Assembly: GCF_000499845.2 (NCBI RefSeq)
Contig: NC_023749.2
Span: 23,374,878-23,438,877, forward strand
Length of the DNA: 64,000 nucleotides
Reading direction: 5' to 3'
Source: Phaseolus vulgaris
Taxonomy: Eukaryota > Streptophyta > Magnoliopsida > Fabales > Fabaceae
Below the pieces are notes generated by a model. The model searched no databases. It was not told the origin of the DNA and worked only from the letters and a program-made list of their open reading frames with translations. Positions 1 through 10,582 of the stretch are shown here, piece after piece. Numbering within the stretch: the stretch's first letter is position 1; every line of letters starts with the position of its first letter. Position numbers and translations under genes: made by a program.

Positions 1-2127
1 CATCAGGGTGCAAGCTGCTCAGTTTCCTGGATGCCTTCTCGGGGTACAACCAAATCAAAATGCACCCCATGGACGAAGAGAAGACCGCCTTCGTGACAGA
101 AAGGTCATGTTATTGCTACAAGGTGATGCCCTTCGGGTTGAAGAATGCAGGGGCCACGTACCAAAGGCTGATGGACAAGGTGCTCGCGCCCATGCTCGGA
201 AGGAATGTGCAGGCATACGTCGACGACATGGTCGTGACGTCCCTGGAGAAAGACAAGCACGTCGCAGACTTGGAAGAGTTGTTCACCACGATAGCCAGGC
301 ACAAGCTAAAACTGAATCCTGAAAAGTGCGTTTTTGGTGTAGAAGCAGGGAAATTTCTGGGGTTTCTTCTGTCAGAGAGGGGAATTGAGGCTAACCCCGA
401 GAAGTGCGCCGCCATTTTGGCAATGAGGAGCCCCGCCAATGTGAAGGAGGTACAGCAACTCACGGGGCGGATGGCCACCCTGTCTCTATTCGTATCGGCA
501 AGCGGAGAGAAGGGCCACCCATACTTCCAATGTTTGAAGAGAAACAACAGATTTGTTTGGACAAAGGAGTGTGAGGAGGCCTTCGTAAAGCTCAAGGAAT
601 ATTTGGCGAGCCCTCCAGTTCTGTGCAAGCCCCAAGACATAACACCCCTCAGGCTGTACTTTGCCATAATTGAGAGGGCGATCAGTGCAGGATCAGGACC
701 AGACCCAAAGGCCTATATATTTCGTTAGCAAGGTGCTGCAAGGCCCGGAGGTAAGGTACCAAGCCCTAGAAAAGGCAGCATTAGCGGTTGTATTCTCGGC
801 GAGGAGATTGCGCCATTACTTCCAGAGCTTCACGGTACTGGGGATGACTGATCTGCCAATCCAGAAGGTTTTGAAGAAGCCCGATGTGGCTGGAAGGATG
901 GTGAAGTGGGCGGTCGAGCTTTCGGAGTTCGACATCAAGTATGAACCCGGGGATCGATCAAAGGGCAAGTCTTCGCCGATTTCATGGTCGAGTTGTCCTC
1001 CGAGGTGGCACAAAACGCCGAGGGTGACTTTCGCTGGGTACTCTCTGTTGATGGGTCGTCCAACCAGCTGGGCAGCGGGGATGGGGTCATCTTGGAAGGG
1101 CCCAACGGAGTGTTGATAGAGAAGTCATTGAGGTTCGCTTTCAAAGCAAGCAACAACCAACCAGAGTATGAGGCTTTGATCGCTGGAATCTTGCTGGCTA
1201 AGGAAATGGGGGCGAGAGTGCTGATGGCCAAGAGCGACTCGCTGTTGGTCACGGGACAAGTAACTGGCGAGTTCCAAGCCAAGGACCCGCAGATGGCAGC
1301 CTACTTGGAGTACGTGCAGGAGCTAAGAAGATCCTTCGCTTCGTTTGAAGTGGTGCACGTGCCAAGAGAACAGAATGCCCGAGCTGACTTGCTAGCCAAG
1401 CTCGCCAGTTCGGGCAAGGGGGGTAGGCAGAGGACTGTCATTCAAGAAACTTTGAAAGCGCCTCGAGCATTCGTGGCAGACCACCAAGTTCTCCATGTTT
1501 GTAGATCGATGGGAAGACCGGCGAGAAGTCATAGGTCCCTAACGCAGGAAACTCTGAGGGCGTCGAGGGTCAGAGCGCGCCCAGCAGAAGAAGGGGCAAG
1601 ATCGATGCAGATTTGCGCTGTCCACGAGCCAGACACGTGGATAACGCCTTACCAACGTTATTTAGCGGATGGTGTGCTTCCAGTGGACTCAACTGAGGCC
1701 AGAAAAATACAGAAGAGCTCCAACAAGTTTACCCTTATTGACGGCGAGCTGTACAGGTTTGGATTCACGCACCCCCTTCTTGTATGCATACACGGAGAGA
1801 AGTGCACGAGGATTATGGCTGAGCTCCATGAGGGAATTTGCGGGAGCCACATTGGAGGTCGATCGCTGGCGACGAGGACTATCCGTGCAGGCTATTACTG
1901 GCCCACGATGAGAGAAGATTGCAAGAGATACGCCCAGCGTTGCAAGCAATGCCAGCAGCACGCCGATTGGCACAAGGCACCCCCAGAAGAGTTGAAGTCG
2001 ATTTACAGCCCCTGGCCGTTCCATACTTGGGGAATTGACATTCTGGGACCCTTCCCATTGGCGATCAGGCAGATGAAGTACTTGGTGGTGGCGATTGAAT
2101 ACTTCACCAAGTGGATCGAAGCGGAGG
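1..2127 (+). pseudogene. pol: Alpha pol fragment: RT - RNase H - second RNase H - integrase N-part
   Basis: The first frame covers the RT palm, with the catalytic YVDDM near 217-231, and the thumb and connection region. Compared with element C there is a small deletion and frameshift near 680-690, where SAVLAQDQ is lost, and a one-base loss near 950 after YEP. From 984 the frame is open again through an archaeal-type RNase H (DGSSNQ, EYEALIAG, NARADLLAKLA) and the integrase zinc-binding region (HEGICGSH, CKQCQQH). It reaches the first catalytic Asp (WGIDILGP) and stops at IEAE where a Copia LTR has been inserted. It cannot encode a working polymerase. High similarity to the open pol of element C makes the identification secure. 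Confidence 0.93.
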
Positions 2128-4477
2128 TGAATTGACCTTTTAAAACTTTCTCGCAGAAACAGTGTTTAACACAGTTTTACAGAAAATAAATCGATTTATG
2201 TGAAAATGAACAGATTTATTTCAGCACTGTTTTTGTTATAAAAGCTTTTAATTCAGCAAGGTTAATCACAAGATTATGCAGTGAGAATTTCCAGCAGCAC
2301 ACACACAAATATCAGATTTGAAAAACAGTGAAACACAAAACAGCAAGCTTCAATTTCAAGCAAGTGATTAAGGTTCAATTGATAGCATGCTAATTAATTG
2401 AGTGACCTTTGCAAACAAGCTGTTCCAGTGGCTTTTAACAGACTATGAGTGTTCTTCTTGATATCAAGCAATCTTCCAGAAATTAAGAACAATGAATCAC
2501 AGAACAGCAAGCTTCAACTTTAAGCAATTTGTTTAAGGTTCAATTAATAGCATTTATAGTTTCTTGAGCAGCCTATCACAGTCAAACTGTTCCAATGGTT
2601 TTTAGCAGATTATATATGTTCTTATCAGATTCAAACACCTTTTTCAGAAATCAAGAACAGTATGCACAGTGCCCAGAAAGAACAAATTTATTTTCAATTG
2701 AACAGATTTATTTCTTTGCTGTTTTATCAATTATGCAGAAACGAAATTGCAGAGAGAGAGAGAATGAACACAAGCAATTATACTGGTTCACTCAACCTGA
2801 GCTACATCCAGTCTTCACCAACAACAGGTGGAAATCACTAACACACAGTACAACCAAGTACAATTCCCACTGTTCTTGAAACCTACAAGAACTTAGGTAC
2901 TCTTGCTGAAAAAACCTATTTCAGCATACACACACACCCACTCTTCAAGAACACCTATCAAGAAGAGTGTTCAACCAAACTATTACAAGATAGAGATGTG
3001 AAACGACTACACCTGATTGAGGATACACAGATCTGCCTTAAACCAGTAGGCAAGATTGCTAGAACAGTAGCTGCACCTCACACCAAGCTTTTGGAACCAA
3101 ACCAAGAACAAGCACTTTGTGATTTTTGAAATCTTTGAAGAACAAATGCTAATCCTTTGAAAACACTTAACTCTCTGCTGTCAAAACTTGTTTTTTGCAA
3201 ATGTATGAACTGTTTGAATTGTTGTTAAACTCAGAAAACAAGTTTGCATTTTATAGAAAGCCAGCTTATAACAGAATTTTGAAAAACAGTTAAAGCTGTT
3301 ATAAAATGAACAGATTGAAAATAAAATAAACTGATTTATTTTCAAAAGCAGTTAGAGAATCTGTTAAGTGAGGAGACTTAGTCAACCATTCTGGTGCTGA
3401 GATAAAAGTGAAAAACGTTTAAGCTTGACATGGCACCAGAGGCAAAAAGAATCTATTCATTTACAGATGAACAGATTTATTTTTCAAAACGAAAACAGAG
3501 AAAGTTTAACAATTTAAAACTCAGTCGTTTTGAAAAGAAGAAGACTTAGTCAAAATACCTGATGCACAAAATCAAATTTTTACAAGACTTTAGCCAAGGC
3601 ATCAGTGAAGAAAATGAAAGTGGATGTGTGTGTGTGAGTGCTGAAATAGGTTTTTTCAGCAAGAGTACCTAAGTTCTTGTAGGTTTCAAGAACAGTGGGA
3701 AGTGTACTTGATTGTACTGTGTGTTAGTGAATTCCACCTGTTGTTGGTGAAGACTGGATGTAGCTCAGGTTGAGTGAACCAGTATAATTGTTTGTGTTCA
3801 TTCTCTCTCTCTCTGCAATTTCGTTTCTGCATAATTGATAAAACAGCAAAGAAATAAATCTGTTCAATTGAAAATAAATCTGTTCTTTCTGGGCACTGTG
3901 CATACTGTTCTTGATTTCTGAAAAAGGTGTTTGAATCTGATAAGAACATATATAATCTGCTAAAAATCATTGGAACAGATTGACTGTGATAGGCTGCTCA
4001 AGAAACTGTCAATGCTATTAATTGAACCTTAAACAATTGCTTAAAGTTGAAGCTTGCTGTTTTGTGATTCATTGTTCTTAATTTCTGGAAAATTTCTTGA
4101 CATCAAGAAGAACACTCATAGTCTGTTAAAAGCCACTGGAACAGCTTGTTTGCAAAGGTCACTCAATTAACTAGCATGCTATCAATTGAACCTTAATCAC
4201 TTGCTTGAAATTGAAGCTTGCTGTTTTTTGTGTTTCACTGTTTTTCAAATCTGATATCTGTGTGTGTGCTGCTGGAAATCCTCACTGCATAGTATTGTGA
4301 TTAGCTTTGATGTATTAAAAGCGTTTCAAACAGAAAAACAGTGCTGAAATAAATCTGTTCATTTTCACATAAATCGATTTATTTTCTATAAAACTGGGTT
4401 AAACATTGTTTCTGCGAAGAAGTTTTAAAAGGTCAATTCACCCCCCCTCTTGAACTTTGGCACTATTAAACCCAACA
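2128..4477. mobile_element. Fold-back Copia-type LTR with ~810-bp inverted arms
   Basis: Two near-identical arms face each other: about 2128-2945 and about 3625-4437, mirrored around position ~3282, with a ~680-bp unpaired loop. The right arm runs on to 4477 and ends CCCAACA, like a plant LTR terminus; its GTCAATTCACCCCC stretch resembles the 3' end of the LTR of Copia element delta. The left arm is its inverted copy but lacks the last ~40 bp. The arms contain mirrored 94-codon open stretches (2595-2879 and 3970-3686) that look like LTR sequence, not genes. The insertion sits in the alpha integrase and replaces roughly 450 bp of it. GAAGCGG occurs at both junctions and could be microhomology or a target duplication. 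Confidence 0.8.
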
Positions 4478-4481
4478 AGAC

Positions 4482-4732
4482 GAAGCGGTAAAGAGAAAAG
4501 TTGAGCGAAGGTACAACTCTAAGGTAACGTCAAGGCAGTTTAGAAGCGGCGATCTGGTGATGAGGAAGGCCCATCAGTATGAGATGCAAAACAAGTTATC
4601 GCCCAAGTGGACGGGACCGTTCTGAGTAACCGAGGCGCTCGGGAATGGCGCCTACCGCTTGGAGACGTTAGAAGGAGGGGCGATTCCTCGCACTTGGAAC
4701 GCCACACATATCAAGTCGTATTACAGTTTAAG
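4482..4732 (+). pseudogene. pol: Alpha integrase C-terminal fragment
   Basis: After the fold-back insertion the pol frame resumes at a site matching EAVKRK. It gives the C-terminal integrase tail (GDLVMRKAHQYEM, NKLSPKWTGPF, GAYRLETLEGGAIPRTWNA). A TGA replaces the arginine codon after WTGPF near 4624, and the final stop region has an extra T compared with element C. The integrase core with the second Asp and the Glu of the DDE triad is missing between 2127 and 4482. This piece is therefore a remnant. Confidence 0.9.
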
Positions 4733-4789
4733 CCTTGTAAGTAAAGACGAATATGAAGATATTTGAATAGTTTCTGTTAAAACAATTTC

Positions 4790-4850
4790 AAGGGGGCACT
4801 CTGTTTTCCCTAAGGAGGGTTTTTAATGAGGCCACCCAATAAAGAACAGT
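4790..4850 (+). promoter_or_regulatory. Conserved post-pol element (alpha copy)
   Basis: Just after pol lies AAGGGGGCACTCTG, then TTTTCCCTAAGGAGGG, TTTTTAATGAGG and CCACCCAATAAAG. Nearly the same block follows pol in beta (12127), C (42423) and epsilon (55926, minus), while the surrounding spacer differs. It contains a CCCT/AGGG hairpin followed by T residues and an AATAAA-like signal. A 3'-end signal for the sense transcript, placed between two convergent genes, is my inference. A central polypurine tract is an alternative reading. Confidence 0.6.
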
Positions 4851-4979
4851 TTTTCAAAGTTTAAAGCTTCTATGTTTGCATGCTTATGGCTTCGAGAGTT
4901 TTTAGGAAAAAGGCCTTATTACTCGTATGTGATCTAGGGCAACAGTAAAATCGTACTGCATGCTCTCAGTTAAAAGTTT

Positions 4980-5410
4980 TAAAGTCGCCATCGTTTTTCG
5001 GCGATCGGCGGCATCAGTTAAAAGTTTTTAAAGACCTCGTCGTCTTTCGGCCATCGGAGGCACCAACAATGATTAAAGACCTCAACGCCATCGCGCGTCT
5101 TGAGGCGAGAAAGAGATAAAGTCCTCCTCGTCTTTGTGCGAGTGCAGACGAGAACAGGTTAAAAGACCTCTCTGCACCAGCAGATAGAGGCAAGATTAAA
5201 AGTCCTCAGTGCATCCAGGGGGGGTGGAGATGTACCCCCTGGGCAAGTTGAGGCACCAGATAAAGTCCTTCTCACCTTAGAGTGAGTTCAGGCACCAGAA
5301 AAAGCCTTTCTCACCTTAGAGTGAGTTCAGGCAAGATAAAGTCCTTCTCACCTTAGAGTGAGTTCAGGCAAGAAAAAGCCTTTCTCACTGAGTGAGTCCA
5401 GGCGAAATGA
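4980..5410. repeat. Tandem repeat spacer between pol and antisense gene (alpha)
   Basis: Degenerate units alternate 'AAGTCCT' or 'AAGACCT' with gene-like fragments such as TTTTTCGGCGATCGG and CTCACCTTAGAGTGAG, each closing with AGGCACCAG or AGGCAAG. The units around 5265-5400 are about 40-60 bp long. Similar arrays occur in beta and in element C. Tat-lineage elements are known to carry variable tandem repeats here that can seed satellite DNA. The following 5411-6518 holds no gene I can support; it contains AT-rich, slightly repetitive sequence. Confidence 0.65.
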
Positions 5411-6518
5411 GCTGAAAGGTCAGGGGTGTTTGTGACCTTAAATGGTGGGGAGGGAAGGAAAATGTCTTTCCCCCTTTAAGTGAAACATCAATGTTGACCC
5501 AGTAAGACCAGATCATTGTTCTGAAACTCAGGGAGGTAGAGAAGGATCCGAAAGGCGCCTCTATCCCCAGATGAGGGAACAATGATCAGGACAGGGAAAG
5601 AAGAAAGGTAACATCGCCAGAACCTTATGGCGTGAAAGTTGAGACAGTGAAGGGGTTGTGCGGCGAGTACCACATCAGAAGAGTTCCGGGCGATGACAGA
5701 AGTAGGGGGGATTGCACTTGGCATATCAGGTAAACTGTGTTTTAATAACTAGTTTGAGTCAAAACCTGCTGCCTAGTAAGTGATTTTATGTTAAGGTTTG
5801 TTGCCTTAAGTTTACAAGTTTTATTGAACGTCATTGCCGAAGAATTGATAGTTGCTCAAGTTTACTTTGAGTTAACAGTTTGCCAAGTTTGTTATAAGGT
5901 TAAACAACTTGCTCGAGTTAAAAACAGTACATGGAGGGTCAAGTTCAAGTATTGCTGAGTTCACGCAGTTCAGCAAGTTTCGCCAAACAAGGTATCACCT
6001 CTGACGATCGATGTCCTTTATGCACTTAGCGCTAGAGCGATAGAGAAGCAAAGTGAAGTACGAAGAACGATGGCTGATGAGTTGTCGGTGGGTACGCTGC
6101 CCGAAGAACGATGACTGATGAGTTGTTGGTGGGTACGCTGCGTGAAGAACGATGACTGATCAGTCTTGCCTTGTCGGATGAAACTTTTCCAAACAAATTC
6201 CTACATAACAAGCTAGCAGACAGGCTATGCCTTGTCAGTCACCCAGTACAAAGCAGTGCACAAGAACTGTTAAGGACGAAGCTAAGGGAGTTGTTAGTCG
6301 TGATCAAAGTAGAGGCCAAGATCAAAGAGGGCAGATCGCGCTAAGCCTAAGCTGGTTAACAGTTAGTCGTGTGCAAAGAGAAAGACAAAGCTTAAGAAAA
6401 TGTGAAGGGAAAGATATGCGTCTGAAACTAGTATATATTAAGCGACAAAGTTTATACAAGTTCAAGTACAACAAATTGTGCAGAAGTGTAAAATTACAAG
6501 AAAAAAGAGAGAAAGAGC

Positions 6519-8798
6519 TCAAGGAGGAGGGATGAGTTTTCCATCTACCACTTCATGATAAATGCTGAACTGGGAGAGGTCCAGATCCGGGAGAATGCAT
6601 TTGATCTGCTCGAGTGCCAGCTCGAACCCATCAGCAAGGGCTTCAGCGCCCACGCCCATAAGGTCAGCATTCTCCACTTCGAGCTTTTGCTTGGAGGCCT
6701 CCGCAGCATTCTTCTCGGTGGTAAGGGAAGCAATGGAAGAAGCAGCTTCTTCCAATTGGCCCTTCGCCTTAGACAGCTTGCTCACCGCCTCCTCAAGCTT
6801 CTTCTCCCTAGTGGTGGTCGTTTCTCTGGCAGACTCGAGATCCCCCGCCAGTTGTGAGTTCAGTTGGCGTAAGGAGGAAGTCTCAGCCTCCAGGTGGGTC
6901 ACCTTGCCCCGCAACTCCACCACCTCGCAGTCCAAGACATTGATGGCTTGCCCCATCAAGATCTCAGTCTTGATGGTCTCTTGGACCTGCGCTAGGTACT
7001 CTCCCCTGGCTTTTTCCACGATGCCCCTCATCAGATCTACGGACCCTTGGGCAGCCTCGAAGTCACTTTGCAGTGACTCATTGTCATGCTCAAGCTCCTT
7101 GATCCTTTTCTCCAGGGCTATTTGCTTGCGGTGCTGGGTGGAGAACTCCAGGGAAAGCACTATCTGCTTCGCCAGGTGCATGTCCACCTTCTCCCCGTTC
7201 CACTCGACAAGCTCCCGGCTGCGAATGAGCTGTCGGACCAAGGCAATGACTCGGCTGAAGTTCTCATTGCTTGCTCCAGAGCCGCTTGGTCGAGAGCTGG
7301 CCCCGCCGCCTTCAGTGGTAGCGGCGGAGGTTGGCGGTGGTGGTGGCGTCACGAGAGGTCCTGGGAGATCCCCCGAGCGAGCAGAATCTCCCCGAGCAGG
7401 TGGAGCGGATTGACCAAGTGGTTGGCCTGCTGGGGAAGGAGATGGTGATCGAGGGGTTGGGGATGGCAGTTGTTTAGGAGAGGGAAAGCATGTTGGCACT
7501 GGGGCAGGTTGAATAGAAGGAGGCGAGGGCGAGCCTTCCTCTATCTCCACTACCTCAATCTCCCCAGGCTGATGAGATGAAGCCCCCCCAACCGCTGGAA
7601 GTTTCCTCTTGCGGTGTACGAGAGGAGAGCCAGAGCTCTCCTCTTCGGTTGAGGGAGCAGGAGCAGCAGATGAGGGAAAGGCCTTCACCAGCTTTCTTCT
7701 CTTGCTTCTTGGCTCGGGGCCTTCAGCTGGCGCGACCGAGAGAGGAGGAGCGACGATAGGTTCGGTGGTGGAAGAAGAGGAGCCAGTCCCTTTCGCCCCT
7801 TTGAGTCTGGCAAGCTCCAACAAAGCTTTCCTCCTTTCCTTCCCTGACATCGTATCTACATCGAAGGGAAAAAGAGGAGTTAGATGGCACAGTTATGCAA
7901 GTGAGTCAAAATGTATGCAAGCATGCATGAGAATGTGCAAGTATCCTAGGAGGTGAAAGAAGAAGAGCCTACCTATGTATTTTTTCAAAGCCAACACATC
8001 AAACTCATGTTTGATGAGAAGAGCAGAGTTGTACTTGGCCCCCAGGAACAGCCCACATAGCTCGCGCTCGTAGGGGGCCATGGCTTCGAGACCCCGGGGT
8101 TTCTTGAACTCAACCCTAGGAACCCAGTAGAGGGGGTACCCTTCGAGCAATGTTGGACTTTGTGGGGTGGCAGATATCATGTAGAACCTGCCTTTCCAAT
8201 CTTTGAAGGATTGCTGATACAGGCCCAAGAGCACCCGTCCAGCAACCCCATTCAGACTAACCCAGGACCTGTCCCCAGGGTTCTTCGCCTCGAAGAAGTA
8301 GAGAAACACATCCACGGAGGCGTTAAGCCCGAAGTAATTGCAGAGAATCTCAAATGCCCGGATGAAAGCCCAGGCATTTGGATGGAGTTGGCAGGGTGCG
8401 ACGTTCAGCTCCTTCTCGAAAAAGGTGAAGGGCAGGCGCAACTTCAACCTCTTGAAGATGGCAGAGTAGATGAAGGTGAAGGGCACCCCATTGGTGGCCC
8501 TGTCATCCGCACAAATGGGCATCCCTCGAGGAGGAATGCCTATACGGATGTTAAAGTCGTTTTCCCTGTCGACGGCGCAAGAAGGCTCATCTGGGTCGTT
8601 GCTCAGAAGGGATTGGAGGTGACCCTGCGGTAGTAGGGTGGAGGTTTCGGCCAGCAATGCCAAGGGAGCCCAGTCGTAGACCCTGGCGTTGTCATGGTAG
8701 GAGGTTTCATCGGGTGGAGGCGGCGCCGGTGCACTTGCTGAAGGCTGTGCACCAGAAGACGAAGCGACGATTCGAGCGGTTTGTTTTGAACGAGCCAT
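6519..8798 (-). CDS. Antisense gene A: two coding exons, histone-H3-like N-terminus, gypsy-type transposon domain plus coiled coil
   Basis: Exon 1 runs 8798-7973 and exon 2 runs 7855-6519; the 117-bp intron has ATAG|GTAGG and GATGTAG|AT borders and is phase 1. Spliced length is about 720 aa. The N-terminus MARSKQTAR resembles the histone H3 tail. A domain of roughly residues 40-245 (VPFTFIYSAIFKRL, CQLHPNAWAF, DVFLYFFEAKNPGDR, KDWKGRF) matches my memory of the plant 'putative gypsy type transposon' family (Pfam PF04195). Exon 2 adds a Pro/Ser-rich linker with basic clusters (RSKRRKL, HRKRKLP), a long coiled coil and a tail ending PDLDLS...VVDGKLIP. A four-residue in-frame gap before NVAPCQ is seen against copy B. 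A likely 5'-UTR intron (9074-8809, CAAAG|GTAC to TTGCAG) ends just before the ATG. The function is unknown. The frame is open throughout although its element's pol is destroyed. Confidence 0.85.
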
Positions 8799-9399
8799 TG
8801 CGAGATAACTGCAATGGAGAAAAATGAAGGTTCAGAGGAATGGAAGAAGAAGAAATGATGAATGGTTCGGTGAAAAACAGAGGAAGGGAAGAAGAAAGAG
8901 ATGTCCAGGCAAAAAAGAGGAAGAGGGAGAAGCAGAAAGCAGAGTGAGGGGCGCGAAAACCCTAGCGCGGGTCGAGAAGAGGAAAAACAGAGAAGATGAA
9001 TGCATGATAATTAAAGGGACGAATGCAATCAGTGAAAAGAGCCTAAATAGACCAAGGAAGAAGAAAAACCGTACCTTTGAGTGATCGCGAAAGGTTGGGA
9101 GGTAGAAAGCTTGAAGGGAGATGGGCGCGCAGAGAGGGAATTCGAAGTGAGCCTGAGAGTGTTGAAGAAGATGATGAAACAGTGAAAACGCGTGCCTATT
9201 TGAATAAGGGAAGCGCTAACGGCACTCCACGTTGGCCGTTGATGCGGCCACGTGTCACGAGATTAAGAAAAGAAGTTGTAACGTTAAAGGGCAACACGTG
9301 AGGTGGCACGTGATGCGGCCCCACTTGCCACGTGCACCGAGAACGCGACCACTTAGTCTCTTTGCTGAGAACGAGTTCATAGCTCGAGACTGGGGGGCT
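8799..9399 (-). promoter_or_regulatory. Upstream region of antisense gene A with four G-boxes and 3' polypurine tract
   Basis: This stretch lies between the start of gene A and the alpha 3' LTR. Read on the minus strand it holds the proposed 5'-UTR intron (9074-8809). Four CACGTG G-boxes lie within 86 bp (9249, 9295, 9307, 9329), spaced like a plant promoter. G-boxes bind bHLH and bZIP factors. The equivalent beta region keeps the same four boxes. On the plus strand the end, GACTGGGGGGCT (9388-9399), is the polypurine tract abutting the LTR. Promoter activity is inferred. Confidence 0.6.
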
Positions 9400-10582
9400 T
9401 GTGATCCGGTCGGTCATCGGTAGTCGATGACGTTAGCAGCAGATAACCACGTGGACCACTCGCACGGTGACACGTGGATCAGGTGACAGAGTAGTCATGG
9501 AGGAGATCACCCGGTATGGTTATCGGTGGTCAGTAACCGAGTGGCCACCGACAGATCAGTTCCAAGATAAACGGGTGACACGTGGATCAGGTGGCAGAGT
9601 AGTCATGGAGGAGATTCCCCGGTATGGAGATCGGTGGCCAGTAACCGAGTGGCCACCGACAGATCAGTTCCAAGATAAACACCCGGGGGAGAACGCGAGA
9701 AGCAATAGAGCACCGATCAGTCATCGGGTGCATGGTCATCGGGGTTTCGTGTTACACGTAGTTAAACTGGGATTGAGATTCCCAGCGAGAGCGTTACGCA
9801 TGGACCTCGCATGATCATACCTCAGAGAAAGAAGAGCTCCTCGTCGGTATAGTCGTGCACGAGAGTGGCCTGAGGGAGTCAGTAAACCGGTCAGTGATTG
9901 GTTACTCTCTCAACCCATTACGTGCATGGCATCGTGAAGGGGAAATCGTGTATGCAGAGAGCAATGCTTGGTGAGTGTGCCTAGTCCAGCCACACCTGGC
10001 GTTCTCCTGGGAATGTGCGATTACACCCAGATGGAAGAAACGCGCTAAGTTACTCCGCAAGGGAATAACTTAGGCGCACAAAGAGATGCGCTAGAGCCCT
10101 TCAGGTGGTGGCACGAGAACGGTTAGATGCGAGTTGCATGCCTCCACGTGTCACTGTCTGAGAGGGGCGCGACCCAGATAAAGGTCCACTCCGTGTCGTG
10201 AAAGATACAGACAGAAAACCCAGACAGCCACGACCCTGACTGTGGTACGTTTTCGTACAAAAGCATAACAGAATTCTGACACGTGCAGAGGACAGGGTAG
10301 CAGAATTCTATTAGGCACAGACACAGAGGGGGATAAAAAGAGAATCAGAGAGAAATACACACACTGTTTTTTACACACATTACTTTCTAGTGATTCTGGG
10401 ACCTAATTTGAGCGTTGGAGTGCAAAAGGCCGCTAGAGGCGCCGTCTGTGTGTTTTACAGGTTGCGTTCGAAGTTACCAAGGAGGAGGTTCTAAGAGTGT
10501 TCTTGCAGATAGCACAGTTGCCAGAGGCGGGTCAACCAAGCGACAAGGCAATTCCTCCACGCTCGAGTTGTCGGCAGGATCA
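9400..10582 (+). repeat. Alpha 3' LTR (1183 bp)
   Basis: It starts TGTGATCCGGTCGG right after the polypurine tract and ends GGCAGGATCA. Near the end is the block TTGAGCGTTGGAGTGC ... GGCCGC ... GGCGCC ... TTTTACAGGTT (10408-10463), shared by all Tat-like LTRs in this window. GATAAAAAG near 10333 is a possible TATA box. The beta LTR is the same family but lacks much of U3. The terminus is TG...CA, as expected. Confidence 0.88.
9466..9681 (+). repeat. Two tandem 108-bp units in U3 of the alpha LTR
   Basis: The segment from GGTGACACGTGGATC to CCAAGATAAAC occurs twice back to back (9466-9573 and 9574-9681) with few differences. Each unit carries a CACGTG G-box and a perfectly repeated GTGGCCACCGACAG. 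Duplicated enhancer-like units in U3 are common in active LTR elements. The beta LTR has lost this part. Confidence 0.85.

Larger units (their letters stand above)
1..10582 (+). mobile_element. Element alpha: Tat-like Ty3/gypsy retrotransposon, 5' part outside window
   Basis: The window opens inside the reverse transcriptase of a plus-strand gypsy element. It continues through RNase H, integrase, a repeat spacer, an antisense gene (A), a polypurine tract and a 3' LTR ending GGCAGGATCA at 10582. The next base lies in the middle of another element's pol (beta), so alpha appears to be inserted in beta in the same orientation. The expected target duplication is AGACC (10583-10587), but its partner lies left of the window. 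Alpha itself was later hit by a fold-back Copia LTR (2128-4477). The Tat assignment rests on the second RNase H domain, the long post-pol region and the antisense gene, all known from that lineage. Confidence 0.8.

Noticed and set aside
2595..2879. 94-codon open stretch mirrored at 3970-3686
   Set aside because: It exists only because both arms of the fold-back LTR are copies. Composition is LTR-like, and no other copy or domain supports a gene.
2120..4490. GAAGCGG at both junctions as a hAT-like target duplication
   Set aside because: The two copies come from different places in the integrase gene (IEAE and EAVK), so coincidence or microhomology at a deletion is more likely than a duplicated target.
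6562..7413. 283-codon plus-strand ORF opposite gene A exon 2 (and the like at 13078-13947)
   Set aside because: Ser/Leu-rich shadow of the antisense coding exon, with no homology to retroelement domains. The minus strand carries the clear coiled coil and splice sites.
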